Shown piece by piece: positions 8,455 through 15,329 of a stretch of 35,225 nt of DNA. A model generated the notes under the pieces. It was not told the origin of the DNA and made no database searches. It saw only the letters and a list, made by a program, of their open reading frames with translations. A program made the translations under genes and the position numbers. The DNA lies in contig DAHVAN010000034.1 in NCBI GenBank assembly GCA_027314595.1, positions 1 through 35,225 of the forward strand. Reading direction: 5' to 3'. How positions within the stretch are numbered: position 1 is the first letter of the stretch; each line of letters opens with the position of its first letter. Source of the stretch: Actinomycetota bacterium. Lineage in GTDB: Bacteria > Actinomycetota > Actinomycetes > Streptosporangiales > Streptosporangiaceae.

Positions 8455-9084
8455 CTACTTCTTCGAGTAGAACTCGACGATGAGCTTCTCCTGGACCTGG
8501 GTGTCGATCTGCGCCCGGGCCGGGAGCTGGTGGACGAGGATGCGCATCTGGTCGGGCATGACCTCGAGCCAGGCGGGGACGGTCCGCTCGCCGGCCTCGG
8601 CACGGGCGATCACCATCGGGGTCAGCTCAAGGGACTTGGCGGTGACCTCGACGACGTCGCTGTCGCCCACCCGGAAGGAGGGGATGTCGACCCGCTTGCC
8701 GTTGACAAGGAAGTGACCGTGCCTGACGAGCTGGCGGGCCATGTCGCGGCTCTTGGCGAACCCGGCGCGGTAAACCACGTTGTCCAGGCGGCTCTCGAGG
8801 ATCTGCAGCAGCGTCTCGCCGGTACGGCCGGTACGGCGGGCCGCCTCGGCGTAGTAACCCTGGAACTGCTTCTCGAGCACGCCGTAGATGCGCCGGGCCT
8901 TCTGCTTCTCGCGGATCTGCAGCAGGTACTCGCTGTCCTTCTGGCGGATCCTGCCGTGCTCACCCGGCGGGTAGGGCCGGATCTCGATCGGGCACTTCGG
9001 CGAGTCGCACTTGGAGCCCTTCAGGAACAGCTTTACTTTCTCGCGGCGGCACAGCTTGCAGTCCGCCCCGGTGTATCGAGCCAT
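8455..9084 (-). CDS. rpsD: 30S ribosomal protein S4, zinc-binding form
   Basis: Primary 16S rRNA-binding assembly protein. The true start is the ATG at 9084 ([18 protein letters not shown]), giving 209 residues; the longer open frame runs into rpsK. Cys9, Cys12, Cys26 and Cys31 form the zinc-knuckle of C+ S4. The S4 RNA-binding domain follows ([31 protein letters not shown], beginning near residue 94). The protein ends VEFYSKK as usual. It lies 10 bases after rpsK. Confidence 0.97.
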   Translation of the reverse strand: MARYTGADCKLCRREKVKLFLKGSKCDSPKCPIEIRPYPPGEHGRIRQKDSEYLLQIREKQKARRIYGVLEKQFQGYYAEAARRTGRTGETLLQILESRLDNVVYRAGFAKSRDMARQLVRHGHFLVNGKRVDIPSFRVGDSDVVEVTAKSLELTPMVIARAEAGERTVPAWLEVMPDQMRILVHQLPARAQIDTQVQEKLIVEFYSKK

Positions 9085-9094
9085 CAGTCTCTCC

Positions 9095-9505
9095 TCAGAC
9101 CCTGCGTCGCTTGGGCGGACGGCAGCCGTTGTGCGGAACCGGGGTAACGTCCTGGATGGAACCGACCTCAAGGCCGGTCGCCTGCAGCGACCTGATCGCG
9201 GTCTCCCGTCCAGAACCCGGCCCCTTGACGAAGACATCGACCTTGCGCATCCCGTGCTCCATGGCACGGCGGGCGGCGGCCTCCGCAGCCTGCTGGGCGG
9301 CATACGGGGTCGACTTGCGCGAGCCTTTGAACCCGACCTGTCCCGAGGACGCCCATGAGATCACGTTGCCGGCCGGGTCCGTGATCGAGACGATGGTGTT
9401 GTTGAACGTGGACCGGATGTGGGCGTGCCCGTGAGCTACGTTCTTCCGCTCCTTGCGGCGCACCTTCTTCGGCGCGCCTTGCTGGCTGCTCTTGCGAGGC
9501 GGCAT
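9095..9505 (-). CDS. rpsK: 30S ribosomal protein S11
   Basis: Platform protein of the 30S subunit lining the E-site mRNA path. The 136 residues include [19 protein letters not shown], the [14 protein letters not shown] segment, [15 protein letters not shown] and the conserved C-terminus [13 protein letters not shown]. The N-terminal 18 residues are basic and variable, as is normal. It sits between rpsM and rpsD in the standard order. Confidence 0.97.
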   Translation of the reverse strand: MPPRKSSQQGAPKKVRRKERKNVAHGHAHIRSTFNNTIVSITDPAGNVISWASSGQVGFKGSRKSTPYAAQQAAEAAARRAMEHGMRKVDVFVKGPGSGRETAIRSLQATGLEVGSIQDVTPVPHNGCRPPKRRRV

Positions 9506-9605
9506 CTGCTTCCCTGACTCCAGTGAGGTGATCTGTCTCTGTTGGCCTGCGGGGCGGAGCCTCGCATCGGGGTTCCAGGATGGGCATCCCCCTGGGCCGG
9601 CAGAG

Positions 9606-9986
9606 CTACTTCTTCCCGGCCTTCTTCTTGCCGGCGACGGTCTTCTTCTTGCCCTTGCGGGTGCGCGCGTTGGTCTGCGTCCGCTGACCGTGCACCGGCA
9701 GCCCCCTGCGGTGCCTGATGCCCTGGTAGCAGCCGATCTCGATCTTGCGGCGGATGTCTGCCTGCACCTCGCGGCGCAGGTCGCCCTCGACCTGGTAGTG
9801 AGCGTCGATCCAGTCGCGCAGCTTCAGCAGGTCGTCGTCGGTGAGGGCGTGCACCCGGGTGTCGCCGCTGACACCGGTGGCGGCGATGGTCTCCAGAGCC
9901 CGGGTGCGGCCGATCCCGTAAACGTAGGTAAGCGCGACCTCGAGCCGCTTCTCGCGCGGCAGGTCAACGCCGGAAAGACGTGCCAT
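9606..9986 (-). CDS. rpsM: 30S ribosomal protein S13
   Basis: Head protein that contacts the 50S subunit and the P-site tRNA. The start is the ATG at 9986 ([20 protein letters not shown]), giving 126 residues; upstream extension of the frame is non-coding. Signature segments are [29 protein letters not shown] and a lysine-rich tail ([14 protein letters not shown]). It begins the rpsM-rpsK-rpsD-rpoA-rplQ run after a 222-base gap from rpmJ, so an internal promoter is plausible. Confidence 0.97.
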   Translation of the reverse strand: MARLSGVDLPREKRLEVALTYVYGIGRTRALETIAATGVSGDTRVHALTDDDLLKLRDWIDAHYQVEGDLRREVQADIRRKIEIGCYQGIRHRRGLPVHGQRTQTNARTRKGKKKTVAGKKKAGKK

Positions 9987-10110
9987 CGGCGGGCAGTTCC
10001 CCTTCGTGTGGTGGAGGTCCTCCGCACCGCCTCCCGCCCCTGCCCAGGACCGGGCCCCGGCCTCCAACCGGGGGATGCGGGCATGCCGCCCGCGGTGCGC
10101 GTTCTACTTC

Positions 10111-10134
10111 GCGTATTCGGTTATGTGCGTATTC
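10111..10134. repeat. Pair of 8-base direct repeats upstream of rpsM
   Basis: GCGTATTC occurs at 10111-10118 and again at 10127-10134, 16 bases apart, in the most AT-rich patch of the rpmJ-rpsM gap. It may mark a promoter or a protein-binding site for the rpsM transcript; chance is possible for repeats this short. Confidence 0.3.
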
Positions 10135-10175
10135 ACTTGTGCGCCGGTCAGGGACGTTCCTGCTCAGCTCCGGTC

Positions 10176-10202
10176 GCATGAAGGGGGCGCGCCCCTTCAT
10201 GC
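10176..10202 (-). terminator. Hairpin just after rpmJ
   Basis: A perfect 11-base inverted repeat, GCATGAAGGGG (10176-10186) and CCCCTTCATGC (10192-10202), with a five-base loop, begins seven bases after the rpmJ stop. No T-run follows. It would terminate or attenuate the infA-rpmJ transcript before rpsM. Confidence 0.6.
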
Positions 10203-10208
10203 CCCGGA

Positions 10209-10322
10209 TCAGCCTTGGCGCTGCTTGTGCCGGGGGTCCGAGCAGATGACCATGACGCGGCCGTGGCGGCGGATGATCCGGCACTTGCTGCAGATCTTCT
10301 TCACGCTCGGCTTGACCTTCAC
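10209..10322 (-). CDS. rpmJ: 50S ribosomal protein L36, zinc-binding form
   Basis: A 37-residue protein, too short for most gene finders, read from GTG at 10322 to TGA at 10209. It translates as [20 protein letters not shown] and continues to [10 protein letters not shown]. Cys11, Cys14, Cys27 and His32 form the zinc ribbon of the C+ type. A good ribosome-binding site (AGAGGAGAG) precedes the start. It lies between infA and rpsM, as in nearly all bacteria. Confidence 0.97.
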   Translation of the reverse strand: MKVKPSVKKICSKCRIIRRHGRVMVICSDPRHKQRQG

Positions 10323-10387
10323 GGCAGACTCTCCTCTGGCCCGCCTGGCGGGCCGGTTAGCTCACGGCGCTGGGCGCCGGGACGCTC

Positions 10388-10609
10388 TCACTTGTACCGG
10401 TAGACGATGCGACCGCGGCTGAGGTCATACGGGCTGAGTTCGACGACCACCCTGTCGTCGGGCAGGATCCGGATGTAGTGCATCCGCATCTTCCCGCTGA
10501 TGTGGGCGAGAACCTTGTGCCCGTTGTCCAGCTCCACCCGGAAGAAGGCATTAGGCAACGTCTCCACCACCGTGCCCTCAATCTCGATGGCGCCGTCTTT
10601 TTTGGGCAT
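10388..10609 (-). CDS. infA: Translation initiation factor IF-1
   Basis: A 73-residue OB-fold protein that binds the A site of the 30S subunit during initiation. [40 protein letters not shown] and the C-terminal [12 protein letters not shown] match the family throughout at normal length. It heads the alpha-type cluster. In many actinobacteria it follows map directly; here about 3.7 kb of accessory genes separate them, so it needs its own promoter. Confidence 0.98.
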   Translation of the reverse strand: MPKKDGAIEIEGTVVETLPNAFFRVELDNGHKVLAHISGKMRMHYIRILPDDRVVVELSPYDLSRGRIVYRYK

Positions 10610-10749
10610 ATCCTCCGCGCTTCGTCCTGCGTAGTCTTGGTTGGTATCGTGCTGGTTCGCATCTGCCCCGGCGGGAACGCTGGGCTAGGCACGATGCTCT
10701 CCCCCGTGGCGCAAGGCCATATGGAAAGCCAGCCGATGGGCCGCAGCAG

Positions 10750-10779
10750 AGTCTACTAGACCGATCACCGCAGCGCGAA
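10750..10779 (-). promoter_or_regulatory. Candidate infA promoter
   Basis: On the minus strand TTCGCG (10779-10774) is followed after 18 bases by TAGACT (10755-10750). The -10 fits the TAnnnT pattern, but the -35 is poor. A start near 10743 would give a leader of about 130 nucleotides before infA. Confidence 0.3.
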
Positions 10780-10811
10780 CCGGCAGCATAACACCGCGAG
10801 CCCCGGCACTA

Positions 10812-10841
10812 TTCCGCGCGGTCCCACGGGACCGCGCGGAA
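10812..10841. promoter_or_regulatory. Perfect 14-base-arm palindrome, terminator or operator
   Basis: TTCCGCGCGGTCCC (10812-10825) and GGGACCGCGCGGAA (10828-10841) are exact reverse complements separated by two bases. On the plus strand CTATTTTAG follows, so it resembles a factor-independent terminator pointing toward the secreted-protein gene. However, no plus-strand gene lies upstream. It could instead be an operator between the divergent infA and plus-strand promoters; TATTTT at 10843-10848 could then be a -10 element. Confidence 0.5.
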
Positions 10842-10927
10842 CTATTTTAGCAAGTGACACGGGGCGGCCAGGACCCGCCGCGAGGGTGAGTAACGGATCC
10901 GGGGGCGTGAACGCTGTCGGCGCGGGA

Positions 10928-10950
10928 GCCCGTGCACCGATGGCACGGGC
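10928..10950 (+). promoter_or_regulatory. Leader hairpin before the secreted-protein gene
   Basis: GCCCGTGC (10928-10935) and GCACGGGC (10943-10950) form an eight-base stem with a seven-base loop, ending eight bases before the GGAGG at 10959-10963. It may control mRNA stability or access to the ribosome-binding site. Confidence 0.4.
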
Positions 10951-10968
10951 CCAACTCTGGAGGAAAGC

Positions 10969-11667
10969 ATGCGCACATCCCTCACCCGGGCACTGGCCGG
11001 CACCGCGATCGTCGCTGCCGCCGCGCTGACGGCGGTGGGCACTGCTGGCGCGGCCGGTGCGACGGTCAAGAAGGCGCCGACGACGCTGACGCTTATGGAA
11101 CAGCACGCCATCATCAAGCCCGGCCAGGCGGACCTGCTCATCGGCACACTGCTGTCGGGCGCGAAGCCGGTCATCGGCAGGGCCGTCACGCTCGACCGCC
11201 TCGTCGCGGGCAAGCCAGTCGTCGTGGAGACCAGGAAGACGGTCGCCCACGGGCATGTGTTCTTCATTGTCAAGCCGCGCATGACCACTCGCTACCAGGT
11301 GGTGTTCGCCGGGAGCCCGCTGCACGACGGATCGCGGAGCAACATCGCCACCGTCGTCGTCGTCCCGCCGAGGGCCGCGACGCAACTGTCGATCGTCGAG
11401 TCGAAGACCAGCATCAAGCGCGGCGGGTGGGCCGTCATCAGCGGCACCCTCATGTCACACAGGAAGGCGCTGCCGGGTCAGCGCGTCTGGCTGTGCGTGA
11501 TCGGCAAGGGCAGGCCGGCCTGCCGTAACGCCGAGTCCACCAACAGGCTCGGCCGGGTGTTCTTCATCGTCAGGCCTGGCGTGACGACCCGTTACCAGCT
11601 GCGGTACGGCGGATCCGCCATGTACCTGCCCACGCACAGCGGCGTCGTCACCCTCGTGGTGAAGTAA
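10969..11667 (+). CDS. Secreted protein with two beta-sandwich-like repeats
   Basis: Family not recognised by name. A clear GGAGG ribosome-binding site precedes the ATG. The 232 residues begin with a signal peptide (MRTSLTRALAGTAIVAAAAL, likely cut near residue 31 after AGA). Two repeats of about 95 residues follow, at about 37-127 and 133-231. Each has the pattern S/T-x-I-K-x-G, I-x-G-T-L, V-F-F-I-V-(K/R)-P, T-T-R-Y-Q-(V/L) and a closing V-V-V strand, typical of Ig-like or Big-type domains. The second contains two Cys (WLCVIGKGRPAC) that could form a disulphide. No sorting signal or membrane anchor is visible at the C-terminus. It lies upstream of an ECF sigma/anti-sigma pair whose membrane partner has a similar outer domain, so it may be a target or co-sensor. 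That link is inference. Confidence 0.85.
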   Translation: MRTSLTRALAGTAIVAAAALTAVGTAGAAGATVKKAPTTLTLMEQHAIIKPGQADLLIGTLLSGAKPVIGRAVTLDRLVAGKPVVVETRKTVAHGHVFFIVKPRMTTRYQVVFAGSPLHDGSRSNIATVVVVPPRAATQLSIVESKTSIKRGGWAVISGTLMSHRKALPGQRVWLCVIGKGRPACRNAESTNRLGRVFFIVRPGVTTRYQLRYGGSAMYLPTHSGVVTLVVK

Positions 11668-11685
11668 GAGCCAAGACCGGCCCGC

Positions 11686-11722
11686 GGGCCGGCGGATCCG
11701 ATGGCCACGGATCCGCTGGCCC
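11686..11722 (+). terminator. Hairpin after the secreted-protein gene
   Basis: GGGCCGGCGGATCCG (11686-11700) pairs with CGGATCCGCTGGCCC (11708-11722), 15 base pairs with one G-U, around the loop ATGGCCA. It overlaps the 16-base palindrome CCGGCCCGCGGGCCGG at 11677-11692, so two folds compete. No T-run follows. It starts 18 bases after the stop codon and probably ends that transcript; an ATG in the loop (11701) is therefore an unlikely sigma-factor start. Confidence 0.55.
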
Positions 11723-11757
11723 GCGCCAGCGCGAGGCGCCGGACGCCACATGCGCGT

Positions 11758-11780
11758 ATGTCAGCATTGAGCCCTGACAT
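11758..11780. promoter_or_regulatory. Dyad upstream of the ECF sigma gene
   Basis: ATGTCAG (11758-11764) and CTGACAT (11774-11780) form a perfect 7-9-7 inverted repeat ending 19 bases before the preferred sigma-factor ATG. It could be an operator or a short leader hairpin. Confidence 0.35.
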
Positions 11781-11799
11781 GTGGGACCATGCTGACGCG

Positions 11800-12372
11800 A
11801 TGGAGACCGAAACCGACAGCTTCGATGAGGCGCTTGCTCGCGCCAGGTCAGGCGATGAGGCCGGATTCCTGCTGCTCTGGGAGGCGCTGCACCCCCGGCT
11901 CCTTCGGTACCTGCACGTTCTGGGCTGCGATGACGTCGATGACGTGGCGAGCGAGACCTGGCTGCAGGCCGTGCGCGATATGCACCGGTTCAGGAAGGGC
12001 AGCGCCGATGACTTCCGCGGCTGGCTGTTCACGATCGGCCGCCACCGGGCCGTGGACGCGGCCAGGTCCAGGATCCGGTTCCGTGAGAAGGTTCTGACCG
12101 CACAGGCGGTGCCGCCGCAGGTGGACGCGAACCCGGTAGAAGAAGAGGTGCTCGCGGGACTGTCCACCAGGCAGGCGGTGGCCTTGGTGGCCGGGCTGTC
12201 ACCTGACCAGGCAGAGGTCGTGGCGCTGCGGATCATCGCGGGCCTGGACACCGAGGCAGTGGCGCGGATCCTGGGCAAGTCGCCCGGCGCGGTCCGGGTC
12301 GCGCTACACCGCGGGTTGCGGGCGCTGTCCGACGACCCGCGCATCCGAGATATCGAGAAGGTGGAGCAGTGA
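11800..12372 (+). CDS. ECF-type RNA polymerase sigma factor
   Basis: Directs RNA polymerase to a dedicated promoter set. Region sigma-2 spans about residues 20-92 (HPRLLRYLHVLGCDDVDDVA, then SETWLQAV and FRGWLFTIGRHRAVDAARS). Region sigma-4 spans about 123-175, with the helix-turn-helix LDTEAVARILGKSPGAVRVAL. Sigma-1.1 and sigma-3 are absent, as in ECF factors. The frame is open from 11701, but ATGs at 11701, 11758 and 11779 fall in a hairpin or dyad; the ATG at 11800 begins METETDSFDEALARARSGDE and gives a normal 190 residues. Its ribosome-binding site is weak. The stop codon overlaps the next gene's GTG, the usual sigma/anti-sigma coupling. Confidence 0.92.
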   Translation: METETDSFDEALARARSGDEAGFLLLWEALHPRLLRYLHVLGCDDVDDVASETWLQAVRDMHRFRKGSADDFRGWLFTIGRHRAVDAARSRIRFREKVLTAQAVPPQVDANPVEEEVLAGLSTRQAVALVAGLSPDQAEVVALRIIAGLDTEAVARILGKSPGAVRVALHRGLRALSDDPRIRDIEKVEQ

Positions 12373-13526
12373 GCACGGGGTTTGCCGACGAACCCGGCTC
12401 CCGCGATCCTGGGCTCGATCACCTGATCAGGGCGCTGACCGCGGACGGGTACCCGCGGGAACTCGCCGGGCTGGACGCCGCGCTCGCGGCGTTCCGCGCG
12501 GCAAGCAGCCAGTCGCGCCGGGGCTTCACCGCCCTGCCAGGCGCGTTTCCGCGGCTCAGCGCCGCGGTCGCGGCTCTCGTCATCGCCTTCGCCGGCCTCA
12601 CGGCGGCCGCGTACGCGAAGGCACTCCCCGCGCCCGTGCAGCACATCGCGTACAGCGTGCTCTCTCCGTTCGGCGTGCCGGACAGCCAGCCTGCTCCCGC
12701 GGCTCACTCGCTTCCCGCGCCGATGCGGTCGGCCGGGCACGCCCGCCTCGGCGAGCACGCGACGAGCTCGCCATCGGCCTGGGCCTCCTGCCCCTGTCCC
12801 GCCCACGCCTCGCGCCCGGCGGTCAAGGGCTCCGCCCTGGTCCTGCGCGCGGCAAGAGAACAGCTCCCGGCCAATGGATGGGACCAGTTCTCCGGGAGAG
12901 AGACCTACCAGGGCCGCCCCGAGCCAGGTGTCCGGATCCGGCTGCTCGAGCAGCCAGATGGCTCAGGCGGCTGGATCGTGGCCGGCGGCGGGGTGACCGG
13001 CGCCGGCGGCAGGGTCAGGATCGGCGTGCAGCACCTGACGCGGAACGCGATCTTCAGGCTCGCCGGCCCTGACGGGGTGAGCAGCACGGCGATCAGCGTC
13101 ACGGTGATCCCCCGGGTGCAGCTCTGGCGGGCGGCGTCCGGGCCCGGCACGGACCGGTTGGCAGCGTCCGCACGGTTCGGCGACGTCGGCGATGTCATGC
13201 AGCTTCAGGAACTATCCGGCGGTGTCTGGCAGAGCGTGGCGAGCGGGGTTCTGGACGTCGGCCACCAGGCATCCTTCGCCGTGCCCGCCCGCCACTCCGC
13301 CGGACGCTACTACCGGGTCCTGCTCGAGGCGACGAAGGCGCATGGCGCCTCTGTGAGCACGCCTGTGTACCTGCCGCGCCTCAAGACCCACACCGGCCGC
13401 AAGGCCATCGTGCCCATTTCTTCCCCCGGCGCGCCCAGGCTCCCCCGGTCACGGAGTTCGCCATCATGGCTCCCTTGGGCCGGTCCTGCCCAGTTCAGCG
13501 CTAGCTGGTCCCGTGCCGCCGGGTGA
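12369..13526 (+). CDS. Membrane protein, probable anti-sigma factor of the adjacent ECF sigma
   Basis: The GTG start overlaps the sigma-factor stop by four bases (GTGA), so the two are translationally coupled. The 385 residues comprise a cytoplasmic stretch of about 60 (LDHLIRALTADGYPRELAGL, then AALAAFRAA), similar to short conserved segments I recall in proteins encoded beside actinobacterial ECF factors. One membrane helix follows at about 63-84, then an outer region. No HxxxCxxC zinc motif is present. The outer part has a CPCP motif near residue 140 and beta-rich segments (VRIRLLEQPDGSGGW, GGRVRIGV, AIFRLAG) resembling the repeats of the secreted protein upstream. The last 35 residues turn abruptly Pro/Ser/Trp-rich, which may reflect a late frameshift. 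Anti-sigma function is inferred from context. Confidence 0.8.
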   Translation: MSTGFADEPGSRDPGLDHLIRALTADGYPRELAGLDAALAAFRAASSQSRRGFTALPGAFPRLSAAVAALVIAFAGLTAAAYAKALPAPVQHIAYSVLSPFGVPDSQPAPAAHSLPAPMRSAGHARLGEHATSSPSAWASCPCPAHASRPAVKGSALVLRAAREQLPANGWDQFSGRETYQGRPEPGVRIRLLEQPDGSGGWIVAGGGVTGAGGRVRIGVQHLTRNAIFRLAGPDGVSSTAISVTVIPRVQLWRAASGPGTDRLAASARFGDVGDVMQLQELSGGVWQSVASGVLDVGHQASFAVPARHSAGRYYRVLLEATKAHGASVSTPVYLPRLKTHTGRKAIVPISSPGAPRLPRSRSSPSWLPWAGPAQFSASWSRAAG

Positions 13527-13835
13527 TCCAGTGGTGCTGCCGGGCGCGCCCGCGGCGGGGAATCACTCGTCCGGCGATCTTGGCGGTTAATGCGCCGGGC
13601 ACTTCGCCACCCGCCTCAGCCGCCGGGCCCGCCGGCCGGGTCCGCCCGGCTCCCCGCGGGCGGCGAACGGCTTTCCAGGGGACCGGCAGGAAAGCCGCGC
13701 AACACGGTCCCTGGCAGCAGGAAACGACCCTGGCGGCCTATTCGTCCGGTGTGGCCGGCCCGCGCGCCCGCGTTCCCGGGCGGCGGCGCCCCGCGCGACT
13801 GGAGATGCCCGGAATGTCCAGCAGCCGAAAGCGGC
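13527..13835. other. Gene-free region between convergent genes
   Basis: About 300 bases between the convergent anti-sigma-like gene and the DUF1707 gene. Overlapping open frames here show no family resemblance. It is rich in GC runs and short inverted repeats, for example GCCGGG/CCCGGC at 13635-13650, which could act as a two-way terminator. Nothing else is evident. Confidence 0.5.
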
Positions 13836-14309
13836 CTATGGGTGATCCGGTGGCCGACGGGCGATGACCATGCCCCAGGGGACGACGACAAGAAGGAACC
13901 ATGGCAGCCACGCGGCGCCGCCGGAGATCAGGCCAAGGCCGAGCCACGCGACGAAGAGCAGGGAGCTGATCGCCGCCCAGGTGATCCAGGTGGCCGCCCT
14001 CCGCGGGCTCACCGCCCCCTGGCCGGGCCGGGCAACCGAACCTGACCTCCCGGCGCGGGCCGGTCGTGAGCGCGACACTCCAGGCGGAGCGGGACGGATG
14101 CCCGCGGCGGGCAGCCGGTACAGGTCTATGCCGGGCAGATCGGCCAGGAGCGCGTCGAGTTCGCCGATGGTTTTCGCCGCGAACGTCCGGTCCAGGCGGT
14201 CGTTGAACTCCTCCGCGCTCAGCCTGCCTTCGGCGTGATGCTCGCGGAGCAGCGTCGCCGTGCGCTCCCGGTCCGCGTCCGCCGCACGGATCCGGGGGTC
14301 ACCGGGCAT
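13836..14309 (-). CDS. DUF1707 and two-helix membrane protein
   Basis: The start at 14309 (MPGDPRIRAADADRERTATL) is chosen because GGAG lies six bases upstream and the DUF1707 domain begins there. Residues 5-60 carry the domain pattern: DADRER, LLREHHAEGRLSAEEFNDRLDR, AAKTIGELDALLADLP. An Arg/Pro-rich linker follows, then two membrane helices at about 107-128 and 131-150. The 157-residue protein is of usual size for this small actinobacterial family, whose biochemical role is unknown. Its first 11 bases overlap the end of map, so it is probably translated from the secY-adk-map message. Confidence 0.88.
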   Translation of the reverse strand: MPGDPRIRAADADRERTATLLREHHAEGRLSAEEFNDRLDRTFAAKTIGELDALLADLPGIDLYRLPAAGIRPAPPGVSRSRPARAGRSGSVARPGQGAVSPRRAATWITWAAISSLLFVAWLGLGLISGGAAWLPWFLLVVVPWGMVIARRPPDHP

Positions 14310-15129
14310 CGGGCTCTCCATTGGCGGCAGATTCACTGACAAGCGCGCTCTCGCGGGCCAGGTCCGTCAGCACCCACGGGCCGTCGGGCGTGATGGCCAC
14401 CGTGTGCTCGAAGTGGGCCGCGCGGGAGCCGTCCGCGGTGACGACCGTCCAGCCGTCGGACAGTTCCGCAGCGTGACGGCTGCCGCGGGTGATCATCGGT
14501 TCGATGGCCAGTGCCATCCCAGCCCGCAGTTGCGGGCCGCGGCCCGGCGGGCCGTAGTTCGGGACCGCCGGCTCCATGTGCATGGCGGTGCCTATCCCGT
14601 GCCCGGTGTAGTCCCTGATCAGGCCGTAATTCCCGGACGCGCGAACGGACTGTTCCACCGCGTGGGAGATGTCGCTGAGCCTGTTCCCGGATGTCGCCGC
14701 AGCGATGCCCTGCCAGAGCGCGGCCCGGCAGGCATCGAGCAGCGCCTGGTCGGCGGGGTCTATGTCCCCGACGCCGAGCGAAATCGCCGCGTCGCCATGC
14801 CAGCCGTCCACGATCGCTCCGCAGTCGATCGAGATGATGTCGCCCGCCGCGAGACGCCGGTTCTCGCTCGGGATGCCGTGCACGATCTCCTCGTTCACCG
14901 AAGTGCAGATCGTGGCGGGGTAGCCGAAGTAGCCGAGGAAGGAAGGCGCGGCGCCGGCGATGCGGATCTGCTGGGCGGCGATAGCGTCGAGGTCTGCGGT
15001 GGTGATGCCGGGCCGGACAGCCTCGGCGAGCACCTGCAGCGTGCGAGCCACGACGAGACCGGCCTCGCGCATGCGCGCGAACTGTTCCGGGCTCTTGAGC
15101 TCGATCACCCGATCGCGCCGCAACCGCAT
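14299..15129 (-). CDS. map: Methionine aminopeptidase, type I
   Basis: Removes the initiator methionine from nascent proteins. The ATG at 15129 is chosen (MRLRRDRVIELKSPEQFARM), with GGAGG nine bases upstream; another ATG at 15147 has no such site. The 276 residues contain the five metal ligands in order: ISIDCGAIVDGWHGDAA (two Asp), YTGHGIG (His), LAIEPMIT (Glu) and HFEHTVAIT (Glu). There is no N-terminal zinc-finger extension. It follows adk after 200 bases that hold a hairpin, and its end overlaps the DUF1707 gene. Normally infA would come next; here it is displaced. Confidence 0.97.
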   Translation of the reverse strand: MRLRRDRVIELKSPEQFARMREAGLVVARTLQVLAEAVRPGITTADLDAIAAQQIRIAGAAPSFLGYFGYPATICTSVNEEIVHGIPSENRRLAAGDIISIDCGAIVDGWHGDAAISLGVGDIDPADQALLDACRAALWQGIAAATSGNRLSDISHAVEQSVRASGNYGLIRDYTGHGIGTAMHMEPAVPNYGPPGRGPQLRAGMALAIEPMITRGSRHAAELSDGWTVVTADGSRAAHFEHTVAITPDGPWVLTDLARESALVSESAANGEPDAR

Positions 15130-15192
15130 GGCACCACACCTCCGCATATAACCTACCGTCGCAGCAACGTACTACGCCCACCGACGGCCCAA

Positions 15193-15224
15193 GCGCGCCC
15201 TTAGCCGCGAGCCGAAGGGCGCGC
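15193..15224 (-). terminator. Hairpin between adk and map
   Basis: GCGCGCCCTT (15193-15202) and AAGGGCGCGC (15215-15224) form a perfect 10-base stem with a 12-base loop in the 200-base adk-map gap. No T-run follows, so termination would be partial or Rho-assisted. A processing or stability role is equally possible. Confidence 0.45.
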
Positions 15225-15239
15225 CGCCGGATGACCGAG

Positions 15240-15272
15240 GAGCGAACGAGCGCAGCTCGTGAGCGACGAGGG
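15240..15272. repeat. Candidate dispersed GAGCGAACGAGC-type element in adk-map gap
   Basis: A stretch built from repeated GAGCGA/ACGAGC words, with a central ACGAGC-GCA-GCTCGT hairpin (15246-15260). Similar strings are, from memory, frequent between genes in GC-rich actinobacteria, so this may be one copy of a dispersed intergenic repeat. Confidence 0.35.
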
Positions 15273-15329
15273 AAGAGGGCGGGCCAAAAAGCGCCCGGAG
15301 GCGAGCAGGGGCTAGCGGGGCAAGCAGGG

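Larger units (their letters stand above)
10610..10968. other. Divergent intergenic region between infA and the secreted-protein gene
   Basis: A 359-base region without a supported gene. It holds a weak infA promoter candidate (10750-10779), a striking long palindrome (10812-10841), an AT-rich patch after it, and a hairpin plus Shine-Dalgarno sequence for the plus-strand gene. Open frames across it are not supported by composition or similarity. Confidence 0.6.

Noticed and set aside
10765..11385. Minus-strand frame opposite the secreted protein
   Set aside because: Antisense shadow; it runs over the palindrome and the opposing signal peptide and resembles nothing known.
13523..14045. Plus-strand open frames downstream of the anti-sigma-like gene
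   Set aside because: Arg/Pro/Gly-rich composition, no ribosome-binding site, and they overlap the DUF1707 gene on the other strand.
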